The position numbers were made by a program, and so were the translations under genes. From an uncultured Planctomycetaceae bacterium (GTDB lineage: Bacteria > Planctomycetota > Planctomycetia > Pirellulales > UBA1268), in contig CAISJI010000161.1 of NCBI GenBank assembly GCA_903885565.1, forward strand, positions 1 through 36,651: a stretch of 36,651 bases of DNA, given 5' to 3'. This document shows, one piece after another, positions 1 through 7,135 of this stretch. Each line of letters begins with the position of its first letter. Within the stretch, counting starts at the first letter, position 1. Below the pieces are notes generated by a model, which worked only from the letters and a program-made list of their open reading frames with translations, searched no databases and was not told the DNA's origin.

Positions 1-36
1 GACTGACTGACTGACTGGCGGCTGGCTGGCTGGCCG
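1..36. repeat. Tetranucleotide simple-sequence repeat
   Basis: The window opens with four perfect GACT units (1-16), then GGCG and about three GCTG units. It lies downstream of the leuB stop codon (leuB reads leftward and ends at 71). No gene is visible in the first 70 bases. The tract may continue outside the window, so its full length is unknown. Confidence 0.7.
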
Positions 37-70
37 CGAAACGTGCTCCAAACAAGGCCCGTCTGGCCCC

Positions 71-1150
71 TTAGGAGGTAGCCAAGGCCGCCACCACGAG
101 GTCGCCCACCTCCCGCGTTCCGTGTCCCATCTTTCCGGCGGCCTGGCTGGCCATCTTCGTGCCGGTGACCTGAGCCACTGCCCTGTCAATCCGGGCGCCA
201 GCTGCGGGATGGCCGGTGTGCTCCAGCAGCATCGCCATGGCATTGATCGCCGCGATCGGGTTGATTTTGTTGGTGCCGGTGTATTTCGGGGCACTTCCCC
301 CCATCGGCTCAAACATGCTCACGCCGCCCGAGTCGGGATTGAGGTTGGCGCCAGCCGCCACGCCCATCCCGCCCTGCAGGATGCCGCCCAGATCGGTGAT
401 GATGTCGCCAAACATATTCGTGGTCACGATCACGTCATAGGCATCGGGATTCTTCACCATCCACATGCAGCAGGCGTCGACGTGGTTGTAGTCGGCCTTC
501 ACATCGGGATATTCCTTCGCCACATCCTGGAACGTCCGCCACCACAGATCATGCCCGAATGTCAGGACATTGGTTTTGGCTACCAGCGTCAGCGTTTTCT
601 TCGGACTGTTGCGTTTCCGCGTGAATTCAAACGCCCAGCGGATGCAGCGCTCCGTGCCCTTGCGGGTGTAGATGGCCTGCTGCACCGCAACTTCGTCGGG
701 GGTGTCTTTCTTGAGATAGCCGCCGACACCGCAGTAGAGATCCTCGGTGTTTTCCCGCACCACCACAAAATCGATGTCGGCGGGGCCACGGCCAGCCAGA
801 GGCGTTTCCACGCCGGGCAGCAGTTTCACGGGACGCAAATTGATGTATTGATCGAGCTTGAACCGCAGGTCGAGCAGCAAGCCCTTTTCCAGAATCCCCG
901 GGGCCACCTGGGGATGGCCGATGGCGCCGAGAAAAATGGCGTCCTTCTTCCGCAGGAGATCCAACCCACCGGCAGGAATGATCTCGCCGGTCTTGAGGTA
1001 GCGATCGCCGCCCCAGTCGAGCGTTTCCACCTCATAGGAGAACCGCTCCATCTTGGACACGGCCGCCAAAACCTTCATCGCCTCGGCAGTGACCTCAGGA
1101 CCGGTGCCGTCTCCGGGAATCGCGGCGATCGAAAGAGTGCGTCCAGCCAT
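71..1150 (-). CDS. leuB: 3-isopropylmalate dehydrogenase (isocitrate/isopropylmalate dehydrogenase family)
   Basis: Predicted NAD-dependent oxidative decarboxylase of leucine biosynthesis, converting 3-isopropylmalate to 2-oxoisocaproate in the cytosol. The 359-aa protein has the family's usual length. Visible family marks are the N-terminal AAIPGDGTGPEV, the LDLRFKLDQYINLRPVKL helix, the substrate/NAD loop VVVRENTEDLYCGVGG, the metal-binding region NMFGDIITDLGG, and the C-terminal MFEPMGGSAPKYTGTNKINP. The GLLLDLRF...NLRP context resembles the actinobacterial/planctomycete LeuB type, but RENTEDLY is closer to NAD-isocitrate and tartrate dehydrogenases, so substrate choice is inferred. A GAGGAG ribosome site lies about 11 nt before the ATG. 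No leuC or leuD is adjacent. Confidence is high for the family and moderate for the substrate. Confidence 0.85.
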   Translation of the reverse strand: MAGRTLSIAAIPGDGTGPEVTAEAMKVLAAVSKMERFSYEVETLDWGGDRYLKTGEIIPAGGLDLLRKKDAIFLGAIGHPQVAPGILEKGLLLDLRFKLDQYINLRPVKLLPGVETPLAGRGPADIDFVVVRENTEDLYCGVGGYLKKDTPDEVAVQQAIYTRKGTERCIRWAFEFTRKRNSPKKTLTLVAKTNVLTFGHDLWWRTFQDVAKEYPDVKADYNHVDACCMWMVKNPDAYDVIVTTNMFGDIITDLGGILQGGMGVAAGANLNPDSGGVSMFEPMGGSAPKYTGTNKINPIAAINAMAMLLEHTGHPAAGARIDRAVAQVTGTKMASQAAGKMGHGTREVGDLVVAALATS

Positions 1151-1185
1151 GGGGAAAATCTGCTCCTCGAAGATGATGCGGGGGC

Positions 1186-1518
1186 TTAGTTATTGCTGAA
1201 ATCAAAATGCTTGCCGGGCTTCATACCCAGCGGATTCTTCACAAAGCGTTGGCGACAGGCGTCACAGAGATCGAACCGCATCGACCGCGCCCCGTCGTCG
1301 CCGCTGAGATCGTGGTCGGCCCCATTCTCGGCCATCTGTTCGAGGAGTTCCTGCATCGCCTCGAGGTGATCGGCCTCCGCACCTGCCGGATCGCCATGGC
1401 AGCAGGAGTCCAGCGAGGCCTCCTCAACCGCCGGGAAAACCTCGATTTTCACCACATGGCGCACGTCCGCGTGCACATCAATCGGTCGTTTGCACACATC
1501 GCACGAGTAATGAAGCAT
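1186..1518 (-). CDS. Small Cys-rich putative zinc-binding protein
   Basis: A 110-aa protein of unknown function. The start at 1518 gives MLHYSCDVCKRPI and has a GGAG ribosome site about 9 nt upstream. A longer in-frame start at 1581 would add 21 unremarkable residues. A CxxC pair near the N-terminus (CDVC) and another near the C-terminus (CDAC) flank an acidic middle containing CCHGD, a layout expected for a zinc-ribbon-like fold whose two knuckles are far apart. No catalytic motif is visible. It lies 35 bp upstream of leuB on the same strand and may be co-transcribed with it. Zinc binding is inferred from the cysteines only. Confidence 0.7.
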   Translation of the reverse strand: MLHYSCDVCKRPIDVHADVRHVVKIEVFPAVEEASLDSCCHGDPAGAEADHLEAMQELLEQMAENGADHDLSGDDGARSMRFDLCDACRQRFVKNPLGMKPGKHFDFSNN

Positions 1519-1711
1519 GGACTTGGACTCCGCAGAATGGTCAGGGTACAGGCCCTGAGTGTGACTGCTCGTTTCCGCCAAGGCAAGTGTCCGGCAAGGA
1601 CTTCTTTTGGAACTTGTTTTTGGAAAAGAGGAGCCCCGCCGGCGTCTGTGAGATTTGGCATCCCGCCCCCGGGGCGGTTAGACTCTGGACGAGTCGTCCC
1701 CGCCATCCAGA

Positions 1712-2386
1712 GTGCCAATGATGTACGGACTCGCGACGCCTGCGAACTGTGGATCGCCCGCTGCTCTCCCGGCGGCGCTGAGCTTGAGCGTGTTGGTGCT
1801 GAACCGGTCGTTCGTGGCCGTGCATGTCACCAATGTGCGCCGGGCCATCACGCTGCTGTTCCGCCAGTTGGCAGAAGTGGTGCACATTGAAGAGGGACAG
1901 TTTGCCGCCCATTCGCTCGAATCCTGGCGGGAACTGTCGGCAATTCAGGCTGCGTTTCGGACCCCTGATCAGGATTGGGTGCAGGGGGTGGGCTACGAAC
2001 TTCAGGCTCCCCGCGTGATCCGTCTGATCACCAGCGACCGCGGACCGCGGCAGGGACTGCGGTTCAATCGCCGGAACCTCTTCGCCCGCGACGGCAATCA
2101 ATGCCAGTATTGCGGCAAGCACTTCGCCACCAGCGAACTCTCCCTCGACCATGTCGTGCCCCGCAGCCGGGGCGGGATCACCAGCTGGGAAAACATCGTC
2201 TGTGCCTGCGTTGCCTGCAATGTGCGCAAGGGGGGCCGGACGCCCCAGGAAGCGCGGATGCAGTTGATCCGGCACCCGCTCAAGCCGAAACGCAGCCCGC
2301 TGCTGTCGCTCAAGCTGGGCAACCCGAAGTACCACAGCTGGCGCAGCTTCGTCGACAACGCCTATTGGCTCGTCGATCTGCGGTAG
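1712..2386 (+). CDS. HNH endonuclease family protein
   Basis: Predicted HNH nuclease of about 224 aa. The C-terminal half (about residues 130-175) holds the motif: CQYCGKHF, then LSLDHVVPRSRGG, ENIVCACVACNVRKGG. This supplies the His-Asn-His core and two CxxC zinc knuckles. The N-terminal half, with LVLNRSFVAVHVTNVRRAITLLFRQLAEVVH, matches the extension seen in a planctomycete/cyanobacterial HNH group rather than McrA or phage HNH enzymes. The physiological substrate of that group is not established. The 1712 start is GTG; ATGs at 1718 and 1721 are alternatives and none has a strong ribosome site. The gene is divergent from the Cys-rich protein across 193 bp. No restriction or phage genes are adjacent, so it is best read as a stand-alone chromosomal gene. 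Confidence 0.85.
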   Translation: MPMMYGLATPANCGSPAALPAALSLSVLVLNRSFVAVHVTNVRRAITLLFRQLAEVVHIEEGQFAAHSLESWRELSAIQAAFRTPDQDWVQGVGYELQAPRVIRLITSDRGPRQGLRFNRRNLFARDGNQCQYCGKHFATSELSLDHVVPRSRGGITSWENIVCACVACNVRKGGRTPQEARMQLIRHPLKPKRSPLLSLKLGNPKYHSWRSFVDNAYWLVDLR

Positions 2387-2411
2387 CGCGGCGGCGTTAG
2401 CCCATCCCGCC

Positions 2412-2436
2412 GGATGCCTTTTTCAACGGACAGCTC
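2412..2436 (+). repeat. Arm of the dispersed GTGGAAAA/TTTTCCAC repeat family
   Basis: This 25-nt stretch matches 12656-12680 at 21 of 25 positions by eye. Both contain GGATG-CTTTTTC-AC-G-CAGCTC. It begins 25 bp after the HNH stop codon and is non-coding on both strands. Confidence 0.5.
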
Positions 2437-2447
2437 AAACGCACCCA

Positions 2448-2552
2448 ACTTCCGTGGCGCCCCCGGCTGCGGGACGGCAAAAGTCTCGTCGCTTGAGCCG
2501 CAGCGGCCCTGCGCTCCTTGAGCGTTCGCCGATCCCTCCGCCTCCACCGCCC
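2448..2552. repeat. Imperfect direct repeat, copy 1
   Basis: The first 31 nt (2448-2478) are identical to 2748-2778, exactly 300 bp downstream. Similarity continues with substitutions through GAGCGTTCGC and CCTCCGCCTCCA to about 2552. The segment ends in a further short direct repeat, CCTTCCTGATCGAT, at 2551-2564 and 2574-2587. No convincing gene crosses this gap. The copies bracket the inverted-repeat element at 2597-2729. Confidence 0.7.
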
Positions 2553-2596
2553 TTCCTGATCGATCTCCCCCGGCCTTCCTGATCGATGTTCGGGGA

Positions 2597-2729
2597 GGGG
2601 GTGCCCGTGCCCCAGGAGCCGGCGTAGGCGGCCAGCGAAGCCATGGATGGCGAAGCGCAGCCGACTTTCGAGTGAGCGAAAGGCCCGGAGGGCCGCAGCG
2701 AACGGCAGGCGTCGGGCATGGGCACCCCC
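2597..2729. repeat. 133-bp element bounded by 16-bp inverted repeats, with nested hairpins
   Basis: The left arm GGGGGTGCCCGTGCCC (2597-2612) is the inverse of the right arm GGGCATGGGCACCCCC (2714-2729) at 15 of 16 positions. The remaining pair would be G-U in RNA. Inside are smaller hairpins, CTTTCG/CGAAAG and GGCCC/GGGCC, near 2668-2692. It sits between the direct-repeat copies at 2448 and 2748 and has no credible ORF. It could be a miniature mobile element, a repeat of REP/MITE type or a structured RNA; the sequence alone does not decide. Confidence 0.6.
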
Positions 2730-2747
2730 GGACCTGGAGCGGCAACG

Positions 2748-2851
2748 ACTTCCGTGGCGCCCCCGGCTGCGGGACGGCGCTGGTTTCGTCACTTGACCAA
2801 AGCTACTCGGTGCTCGTCGAGCGTTCGCTGACCCCTCCGCCTCCATCACCC
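2748..2851. repeat. Imperfect direct repeat, copy 2
   Basis: Second copy of the repeat at 2448-2552. The first 31 nt are identical and the remainder is diverged with one length difference. Together with copy 1 it frames the 2597-2729 element, an arrangement consistent with duplication of an intergenic cassette or with recombination between dispersed repeats. Confidence 0.65.
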
Positions 2852-2889
2852 GATGGACACACGCATTTATAGCTTTGACCACGCATGGC

Positions 2890-2929
2890 CAGTGTCGCCG
2901 GATGCGATGCCTGTCGGCGTGGAAAATCC
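2890..2929 (-). repeat. Partial copy of the dispersed palindromic repeat
   Basis: Read on the minus strand it gives TTTTCCACGCCGACAGGC followed by ATCGCATCCGGCGACACTG. The last 26 nt match 9465-9490 at 22 of 26 positions. It begins seven bases beyond the fdxA stop codon, so it sits in that gene's 3' end region. Confidence 0.6.
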
Positions 2930-2935
2930 TGCTCT

Positions 2936-3208
2936 CTAGCAGAGCGGGTCTTTCTTCTCGGTGATCACCGTCGACTGCGGGGCCAATTCGGCGTTGAGTT
3001 CCTTGAAATCTTTCCAGTCGGCAGGCAGGTTGTCCTCGTGGAAAATAGCCTCCACAGGGCACTCCGGCACGCAGGCTTCGCAGTCGATGCATTCGTCGGG
3101 GTGGATGTAAAGCATCTGCTCCCCCTCGTAGAAGCACTCCACCGGGCAGACCGTCACGCAATCGGTGTACTTGCAAGCAAAGCAGGGTTCGGCAACGACG
3201 TGGGTCAT
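2936..3208 (-). CDS. fdxA: 7Fe (3Fe-4S/4Fe-4S) ferredoxin, Azotobacter FdI type
   Basis: Soluble low-potential electron carrier of 90 aa. The N-terminal half has [18 protein letters not shown] and the second half [17 protein letters not shown], the cysteine pattern of seven-iron ferredoxins such as Azotobacter vinelandii Fd[18 protein letters not shown] and the C-terminal LNAELAPQ...ITEKKDPL are also diagnostic. The protein stops at DPLC, so it lacks the roughly 15-20 residue tail of FdI. A dispersed repeat lies just beyond the stop. AGGAG precedes the ATG by about 11 nt. The gene is monocistronic, divergent from the sigma-factor gene. Its redox partner cannot be inferred from context. Confidence 0.93.
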   Translation of the reverse strand: MTHVVAEPCFACKYTDCVTVCPVECFYEGEQMLYIHPDECIDCEACVPECPVEAIFHEDNLPADWKDFKELNAELAPQSTVITEKKDPLC

Positions 3209-3510
3209 GGTCGGAGAGTCTCCTGAGAGGTGGATGTCCCGGGTGGGCGTAACGAATGGGGCGATTGCGAAAAATGGTAGGGACAGGTTTGCTGTCTGTC
3301 AACGAAACTGCAATCGGCTTTTTCCCCTCCCGTTCGTGAACCGAGCCCGCGCCAATCGCTGCCGCCAGATTTTTCAGGGGAAACATGGGCCGGCATAACC
3401 GATTCCCGCCCCGGCCGGGGCAGTCGGGCTCACTCCCGATTGCTATGCTGGCTTCCCGAAGCAGAGGAACTGCGTTCCCGGTGGGTGTTCAGGTCAACAA
3501 GGGGTCTGCC
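3209..3510. other. Divergent intergenic region between fdxA and the sigma-factor gene
   Basis: About 300 bp with no credible gene. It should hold both promoters. The stretch 3291-3330 (GCTGTCTGTCAACGAAAC then GGCTTTTTCCCCTCC) weakly resembles the dispersed palindromic repeat family. I saw no unambiguous promoter boxes. Confidence 0.4.
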
Positions 3511-4185
3511 ATGGCCAATCCTGCGGGCAAACATCCTGCCGCCGCCCCCTCCCCCGACCTGCGTTCCACCGCGGCCACGGGGCCCGCCTCGGACGAGGTC
3601 GATGCGGCAGTTCTGCAGGCCTGCCTGGCGGGCCAACCCGGCGCGTGGGATGGCTTCGTCGAGCGGTTTGCCGGGCTGCTCGGGCATGTGGTGACGCGGT
3701 GCGGCGTGCAGCGGCAGATGGCTCTGTCAGAAGCCGATCGGGATGACGTCGTGGCGGAAATCCTTGCCGAACTGCTCAAAAACGATGCTGCTGTGCTCCG
3801 CTCGTTTACCGGCCGCTCCAGCCTGACGACCTACCTCATCGTGATCTCCCGCCGGGTGGCGGTGCGGTCGATGTGCCGTGCGCTCGATGCCCCGCCGCAG
3901 CCCACAGGTTCTTGCGATCCCGCTGCTGTGGCCGGCGAACGCCACAGTGAAACAGGCCAGCCGACCAGCAGGCCCTTGATCAACAGGGAGGAGATAGAAG
4001 CGCTCCTTTCCCGGCTCGATGCCCAGGAAGCACTTCTGGTGCGGCTCCACCACATCGAGGCACGCAGTTATGGCGATATCAGCCACATCACCGGCCTCCC
4101 GCTGGGATCGATCGGGCCGGCCCTCTCCAAGGCGCGTCAGAAGATGCGCGACGCTGCCTCCATTCCGCCCGCCACCGACTCCTGA
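3511..4185 (+). CDS. ECF-like RNA polymerase sigma factor
   Basis: Predicted sigma-70 family protein of 224 aa. A region-2-like segment (LQACLAGQPGAWDGFVERFAGLLGHVV...DVVAEILAELLKND...SFTGRSSLTTYLIVISRRVAVR) is followed by a variable linker and region 4 (LDAQEALLVRLHHIEARSYGDISHITGLPLGSIGPALSKARQKMRD), the helix-turn-helix for -35 recognition. The ATG at 3511 is preceded by AAGGGG; an in-frame upstream start at 3385 would add a low-complexity leader without a ribosome site. No anti-sigma factor is adjacent; the only neighbour downstream is a convergent lipoprotein gene. Planctomycetes carry many such sigma factors, and the regulon is unknown. Confidence 0.8.
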   Translation: MANPAGKHPAAAPSPDLRSTAATGPASDEVDAAVLQACLAGQPGAWDGFVERFAGLLGHVVTRCGVQRQMALSEADRDDVVAEILAELLKNDAAVLRSFTGRSSLTTYLIVISRRVAVRSMCRALDAPPQPTGSCDPAAVAGERHSETGQPTSRPLINREEIEALLSRLDAQEALLVRLHHIEARSYGDISHITGLPLGSIGPALSKARQKMRDAASIPPATDS

Positions 4186-4194
4186 CGCCAATCG

Positions 4195-5121
4195 CTACCG
4201 GGCCGGCGGGGCCACTGGGGTGATCACCACCGCAGGATCGGCCAGATTGACCGGCGTATAGCCCTCGTAGGAGGGCATCTGCCACAGTTGCCCAGGATCG
4301 CTGGCAGGATTGTTGGTCGTGATGGTGTTGAGTTCCAGTTGGAATTCAACGCCCGAGGCGGGCCACGACACCTCCACCAACCGCGGCAGCGCGGCCCCCG
4401 ACTGCGGATCAACGCGGTGCCGCGAGGTGCGCACGCTGGCGAGCCGTTCGCCGGCGACTGTGAACAGGTGCTGCTCCATCACCAGACCGGTGGTGGCGTC
4501 AAGAATCGTCGACTTGAGCATGTCCCCCTCCGGGGCCACCATCCGCGAGCGGATCTCCAGCCGGCCATCGGGCAGAACGTAGGGCCCCTCGTGCTTGTCC
4601 TCCGCGCGGAAATTCACCAGGCCGAGGAGTTCCGGCATCCAATCGGCCCGCAGCGGCAGGAGCTTGCGGGCCGCCGACTGGGCATACGCATCATGCCGGC
4701 AGAAGAGCATCACGGGGGGCTCATGGCGGCGGATCCATAGCCAGAAGAGGTCGTCGTTGCTGCCGATATCGAGTTCATTCCCGGTGACGGCCGTCTGGGC
4801 CCGCAGCCGAAACCGGCGGGGCGGCTCACAGGCCACCTGTGCCGACAGCCGCGGCACGCCGGGCACGGCCAAAACCGCCTGCGGCGCCAGATAGCTGCGC
4901 ACCCGACGCGTGTTGTCGTGGACGGTGGCAACGATCTGTTCGAGCGACGCCTGCGCCGGCAGCACACGCGGCAACGGGGAAACCCCCACCTGATACCCGC
5001 GGAGCGCCTGCGGACACGACGCCCCACTGGCGGCCAGCGCGGCGACCACCACGAGCAGACCGATCGAGCGCGGCACCACCCGGCTGGCTGTGCCGCGGGA
5101 AGAGGAGGCATCTGGTCTCAT
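4195..5121 (-). CDS. Exported LolA/LolB-like putative lipoprotein
   Basis: A 308-aa exported protein. The N-terminus has basic residues, a hydrophobic segment (IGLLVVVAALAASGAS) and then Cys, an imperfect lipobox. The mature part contains alternating strands such as VRSYLAPQAVLAVPG, RLSAQVACEPPRRFRLRAQ, GNELDIGSNDDLFWLWIRR and GRLEIRSRM. These recall the half-barrel of LolA/LolB and DUF4292-type lipoproteins, where such a protein binds a lipid or lipoprotein. This is fold-level inference and no specific motif proves it. The ATG overlaps the stop of the preceding gene by 4 bp (ATGA), so the two are translationally coupled. It converges with the sigma-factor gene, 9 bp away. Confidence 0.7.
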   Translation of the reverse strand: MRPDASSSRGTASRVVPRSIGLLVVVAALAASGASCPQALRGYQVGVSPLPRVLPAQASLEQIVATVHDNTRRVRSYLAPQAVLAVPGVPRLSAQVACEPPRRFRLRAQTAVTGNELDIGSNDDLFWLWIRRHEPPVMLFCRHDAYAQSAARKLLPLRADWMPELLGLVNFRAEDKHEGPYVLPDGRLEIRSRMVAPEGDMLKSTILDATTGLVMEQHLFTVAGERLASVRTSRHRVDPQSGAALPRLVEVSWPASGVEFQLELNTITTNNPASDPGQLWQMPSYEGYTPVNLADPAVVITPVAPPAR

Positions 5122-5606
5122 GTCTCACCTCCCGCCCACAACAGTGCCGAGAGCTTCTCCTCAAGCCCAGCCACAGCGAGTTCCTCCGCCGTCGGCACCC
5201 GCACGCTGTATTCGGAGTCGCGGCGGCGGCAGGCCAGCGTCATTTCCTCTGCGCTGCCTGCCGAATCAGGCTGCTCGATCGTTCTGAGCACCTTGCGGCG
5301 CACCAACTGCAGCATCAGCAGATACCGCAGTGCCGCCCCTTCCGGCTGGCCGGCCAACTGTTCAAAAATATCGAGCAACACATCTGGCGGCGTGAGGGTG
5401 GTGCCCGCCACCTCGGGCGGGGCGTGAAACGATCGCCACCACGCCAGGCTCTCTGTCGGCGGTCCCGTCCAGCCCTCAGAGCTGAAATCTGCCCGCTCCC
5501 AACCAGCCTTCGAACGCAGCAGCGCCGTGTAGACCACCTCCCCCGGCGCAAAGGACCGCCCCGTGCGCGTGCAGCATCCGCGGGGACGTTGAAGGTTGAG
5601 ATCCAT
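5118..5606 (-). CDS. Conserved hypothetical protein
   Basis: A 162-aa protein of unknown function. It begins MDLNLQRPRGCCTRTGRSFAPGEVVYTALL, a short Cys-containing opening followed by a 'TGR-F-PGE-' phrase that I associate with a planctomycete conserved family, without a known activity. The middle has WWRSFHAPPEV and a Leu-rich helical stretch (LRYLLMLQLVRRKVLR), and the C-terminus is acidic. There is no signal peptide. AGGA lies about 9 nt before the ATG, and a longer reading frame to 6293 is mostly a shadow of the HAD gene. Its stop overlaps the start of the lipoprotein gene (ATGA), so the two products probably act together or need a fixed ratio. Confidence 0.72.
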   Translation of the reverse strand: MDLNLQRPRGCCTRTGRSFAPGEVVYTALLRSKAGWERADFSSEGWTGPPTESLAWWRSFHAPPEVAGTTLTPPDVLLDIFEQLAGQPEGAALRYLLMLQLVRRKVLRTIEQPDSAGSAEEMTLACRRRDSEYSVRVPTAEELAVAGLEEKLSALLWAGGET

Positions 5607-5728
5607 GCCGCGATCCTGAAGCCAGCCAGGAAGTGCCAGTGGGGACGTATAGGGAAAGGGAGAGTTGGCTTCAACCCGCGTGTGGGCGACGCCCGCGGTG
5701 AAAACCACCGCCAGCCCCCTGCCTCCCC

Positions 5729-6679
5729 TCAGCCACCACCAAGCGGGGCAGGCTGGGGGGGAATGGCAAGCACCGCCGCGGCAACCTCTTCGATTCCGCC
5801 ATCGTCGTGGGTGGCCACGACCAGATCGGCCGCCGCCAGAACCTGCGGGACTGCATTTCCCATCGCGATCCCTAAGCCCGCCCCACGGATCATCGGCAGA
5901 TCGTTCACGTCGTCCCCTCCAGCACAGATAGCGGCTGGCTCGATTCCCCAGATTCCTGCCAGCGCCAGCACGCCCGACCACTTCGTTATCGCTGCAGGAG
6001 CGATCTCGCACATCCACTCCCGATACCGCGGGCTGCGGATCACATGCAGCGATAGCTCCCCTTGGCAGGCTTGATGGAGGGCCTCCCTGAGGGCCTCCAT
6101 CTGCGGCCGCGTGCCCATCGTGAATCCGGCAAACACCCCCTCCGGCACACGGGCGTGCAGATCGGGTTGCACGCGGGCCAGATGGGCATTGCGCGTTAAG
6201 TATTCCGCCAGGGCCTGCCAGCCCGCCGACTGCGTGAGATCGGGGGGAGCGCCGGCCATGGCCTCCGCAGTTGGAGTGCGCAGGGCACGGCAATGGAAAT
6301 CGTAGCCCGCCGCAAAACTGTCGGTGTAGAGAATCGGCTCGTGGCCGCGGGCCACGATCTCCTCCAGCACACGAATCATAACGCCGGGGGCAAACTCCGC
6401 CCGCAGCACAGTGGCATGCGTCGCGGGATCCTTCACCAGCGCCCCCGAGGCGGTGATCAGTGGGGCGTCGATCCCCAGCCTTTCGGCCACCGGGAGCGTG
6501 TCGCGGTACCTCCGGCCGGTCGCCAACACCACGCGCACCCCGGCCGACCGCACCCGAGCCACGGCCGCGCAGGTGGCGTCGGTGATCTCATGCCGGCTGT
6601 TGCTGACGGTGCCGTCCACATCGAGCACCAGGAGGCGAATCGGTGGCCGCTGGGAAGCAGCCGGAGGATGGGTGGCCAT
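5729..6679 (-). CDS. Cof-type HAD-superfamily phosphatase
   Basis: Predicted Mg-dependent phosphatase of 316 aa with a C2B-type cap. Motif I is LLVLDVDGTVSN (nucleophile Asp plus general acid Asp), motif II the Thr/Ser of VVLATGRRY, motif III the Lys in AITKWSGVLAL, and motif IV GGDDVNDLPMIRGAGLGIAMGNA, typical of Cof/YwpJ proteins. The typical Cof length is 260-290 aa; the excess lies at both ends. Substrates in this family are sugar phosphates, nucleotides or flavin precursors and cannot be chosen here. It is the first gene of a minus-strand run, 122 bp upstream of the 162-aa protein. Confidence 0.88.
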   Translation of the reverse strand: MATHPPAASQRPPIRLLVLDVDGTVSNSRHEITDATCAAVARVRSAGVRVVLATGRRYRDTLPVAERLGIDAPLITASGALVKDPATHATVLRAEFAPGVMIRVLEEIVARGHEPILYTDSFAAGYDFHCRALRTPTAEAMAGAPPDLTQSAGWQALAEYLTRNAHLARVQPDLHARVPEGVFAGFTMGTRPQMEALREALHQACQGELSLHVIRSPRYREWMCEIAPAAITKWSGVLALAGIWGIEPAAICAGGDDVNDLPMIRGAGLGIAMGNAVPQVLAAADLVVATHDDGGIEEVAAAVLAIPPQPAPLGGG

Positions 6680-6748
6680 GCAGATCCGCGCGTATGATGG
6701 GAGGGAAAGTCAGGTGGAGTCCGTCGACACGAGTTTACAGGGTGGTTC

Positions 6749-7105
6749 ATGCATGATGTTCTGTTCACGCCGGTGGCCCGCGTGGGCGCCATCCCCGCCG
6801 GAGAAGGGCGCACATTCGAGGTGGCCGGCCGGCTCGTGGCGGTGTTCTTCGATGGCACTTCGTATTCGGCCATCGACGATCTCTGTCCGCACATGGGAGC
6901 CTCACTGGGAACCGGCCCCCTGCGCGATGGCGTGGTGGTCTGTCCCTGGCATGCCTGGTGCTTCCGGCTCAGCGACGGCACCTGGTGCGACAATCCAAAA
7001 CTGAGAGTGGATGTGTTTGAGACTCGCGTTGTCGGCGAAACGATCGAAGTGCGCGTGCCGCCTGCCCAACCGGTGGAACTCCCCTCAGACCCGGCGCCTG
7101 CCTGA
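6749..7105 (+). CDS. Rieske-type [2Fe-2S] ferredoxin (NirD-like)
   Basis: A 118-aa soluble Rieske protein. The two cluster-binding loops are CPHMGASLGTGPLRDG and CPWHAWCFRLSDG, giving the CxH...CxxH ligand set. LFTPVARVGAIPAGEGRTFEVAGRLVAVF is the expected lead-in strand pattern. Single-domain proteins of this type serve as ferredoxins for ring-hydroxylating oxygenases or as the small subunit of nitrite reductase; neither partner is nearby. AGGGTGG precedes the ATG. It is divergent from the HAD gene and convergent with the UPF0173 gene 30 bp downstream. Confidence 0.9.
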   Translation: MHDVLFTPVARVGAIPAGEGRTFEVAGRLVAVFFDGTSYSAIDDLCPHMGASLGTGPLRDGVVVCPWHAWCFRLSDGTWCDNPKLRVDVFETRVVGETIEVRVPPAQPVELPSDPAPA

Positions 7106-7135
7106 CGCGGCAGAGGTCAACCGTCGCCAAACCCG

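Noticed and set aside
1712-2386. HNH gene as part of a restriction or defence system
   Set aside because: No methylase, helicase, REase or other defence partner lies nearby; the neighbours are leuB and fdxA.
2362-3386. Long minus-strand open frames across the gap between the HNH gene and fdxA
   Set aside because: Composition is Arg/Ser/Pro-rich shadow type, the frames cross obvious repeats, and no ribosome site or family motif is present.
5607-6293. N-terminal extension of the 162-aa gene to 6293
   Set aside because: The extension is an antiparallel or other-frame shadow of the HAD phosphatase gene. The ATG at 5606 has a ribosome site and a family-like N-terminus.
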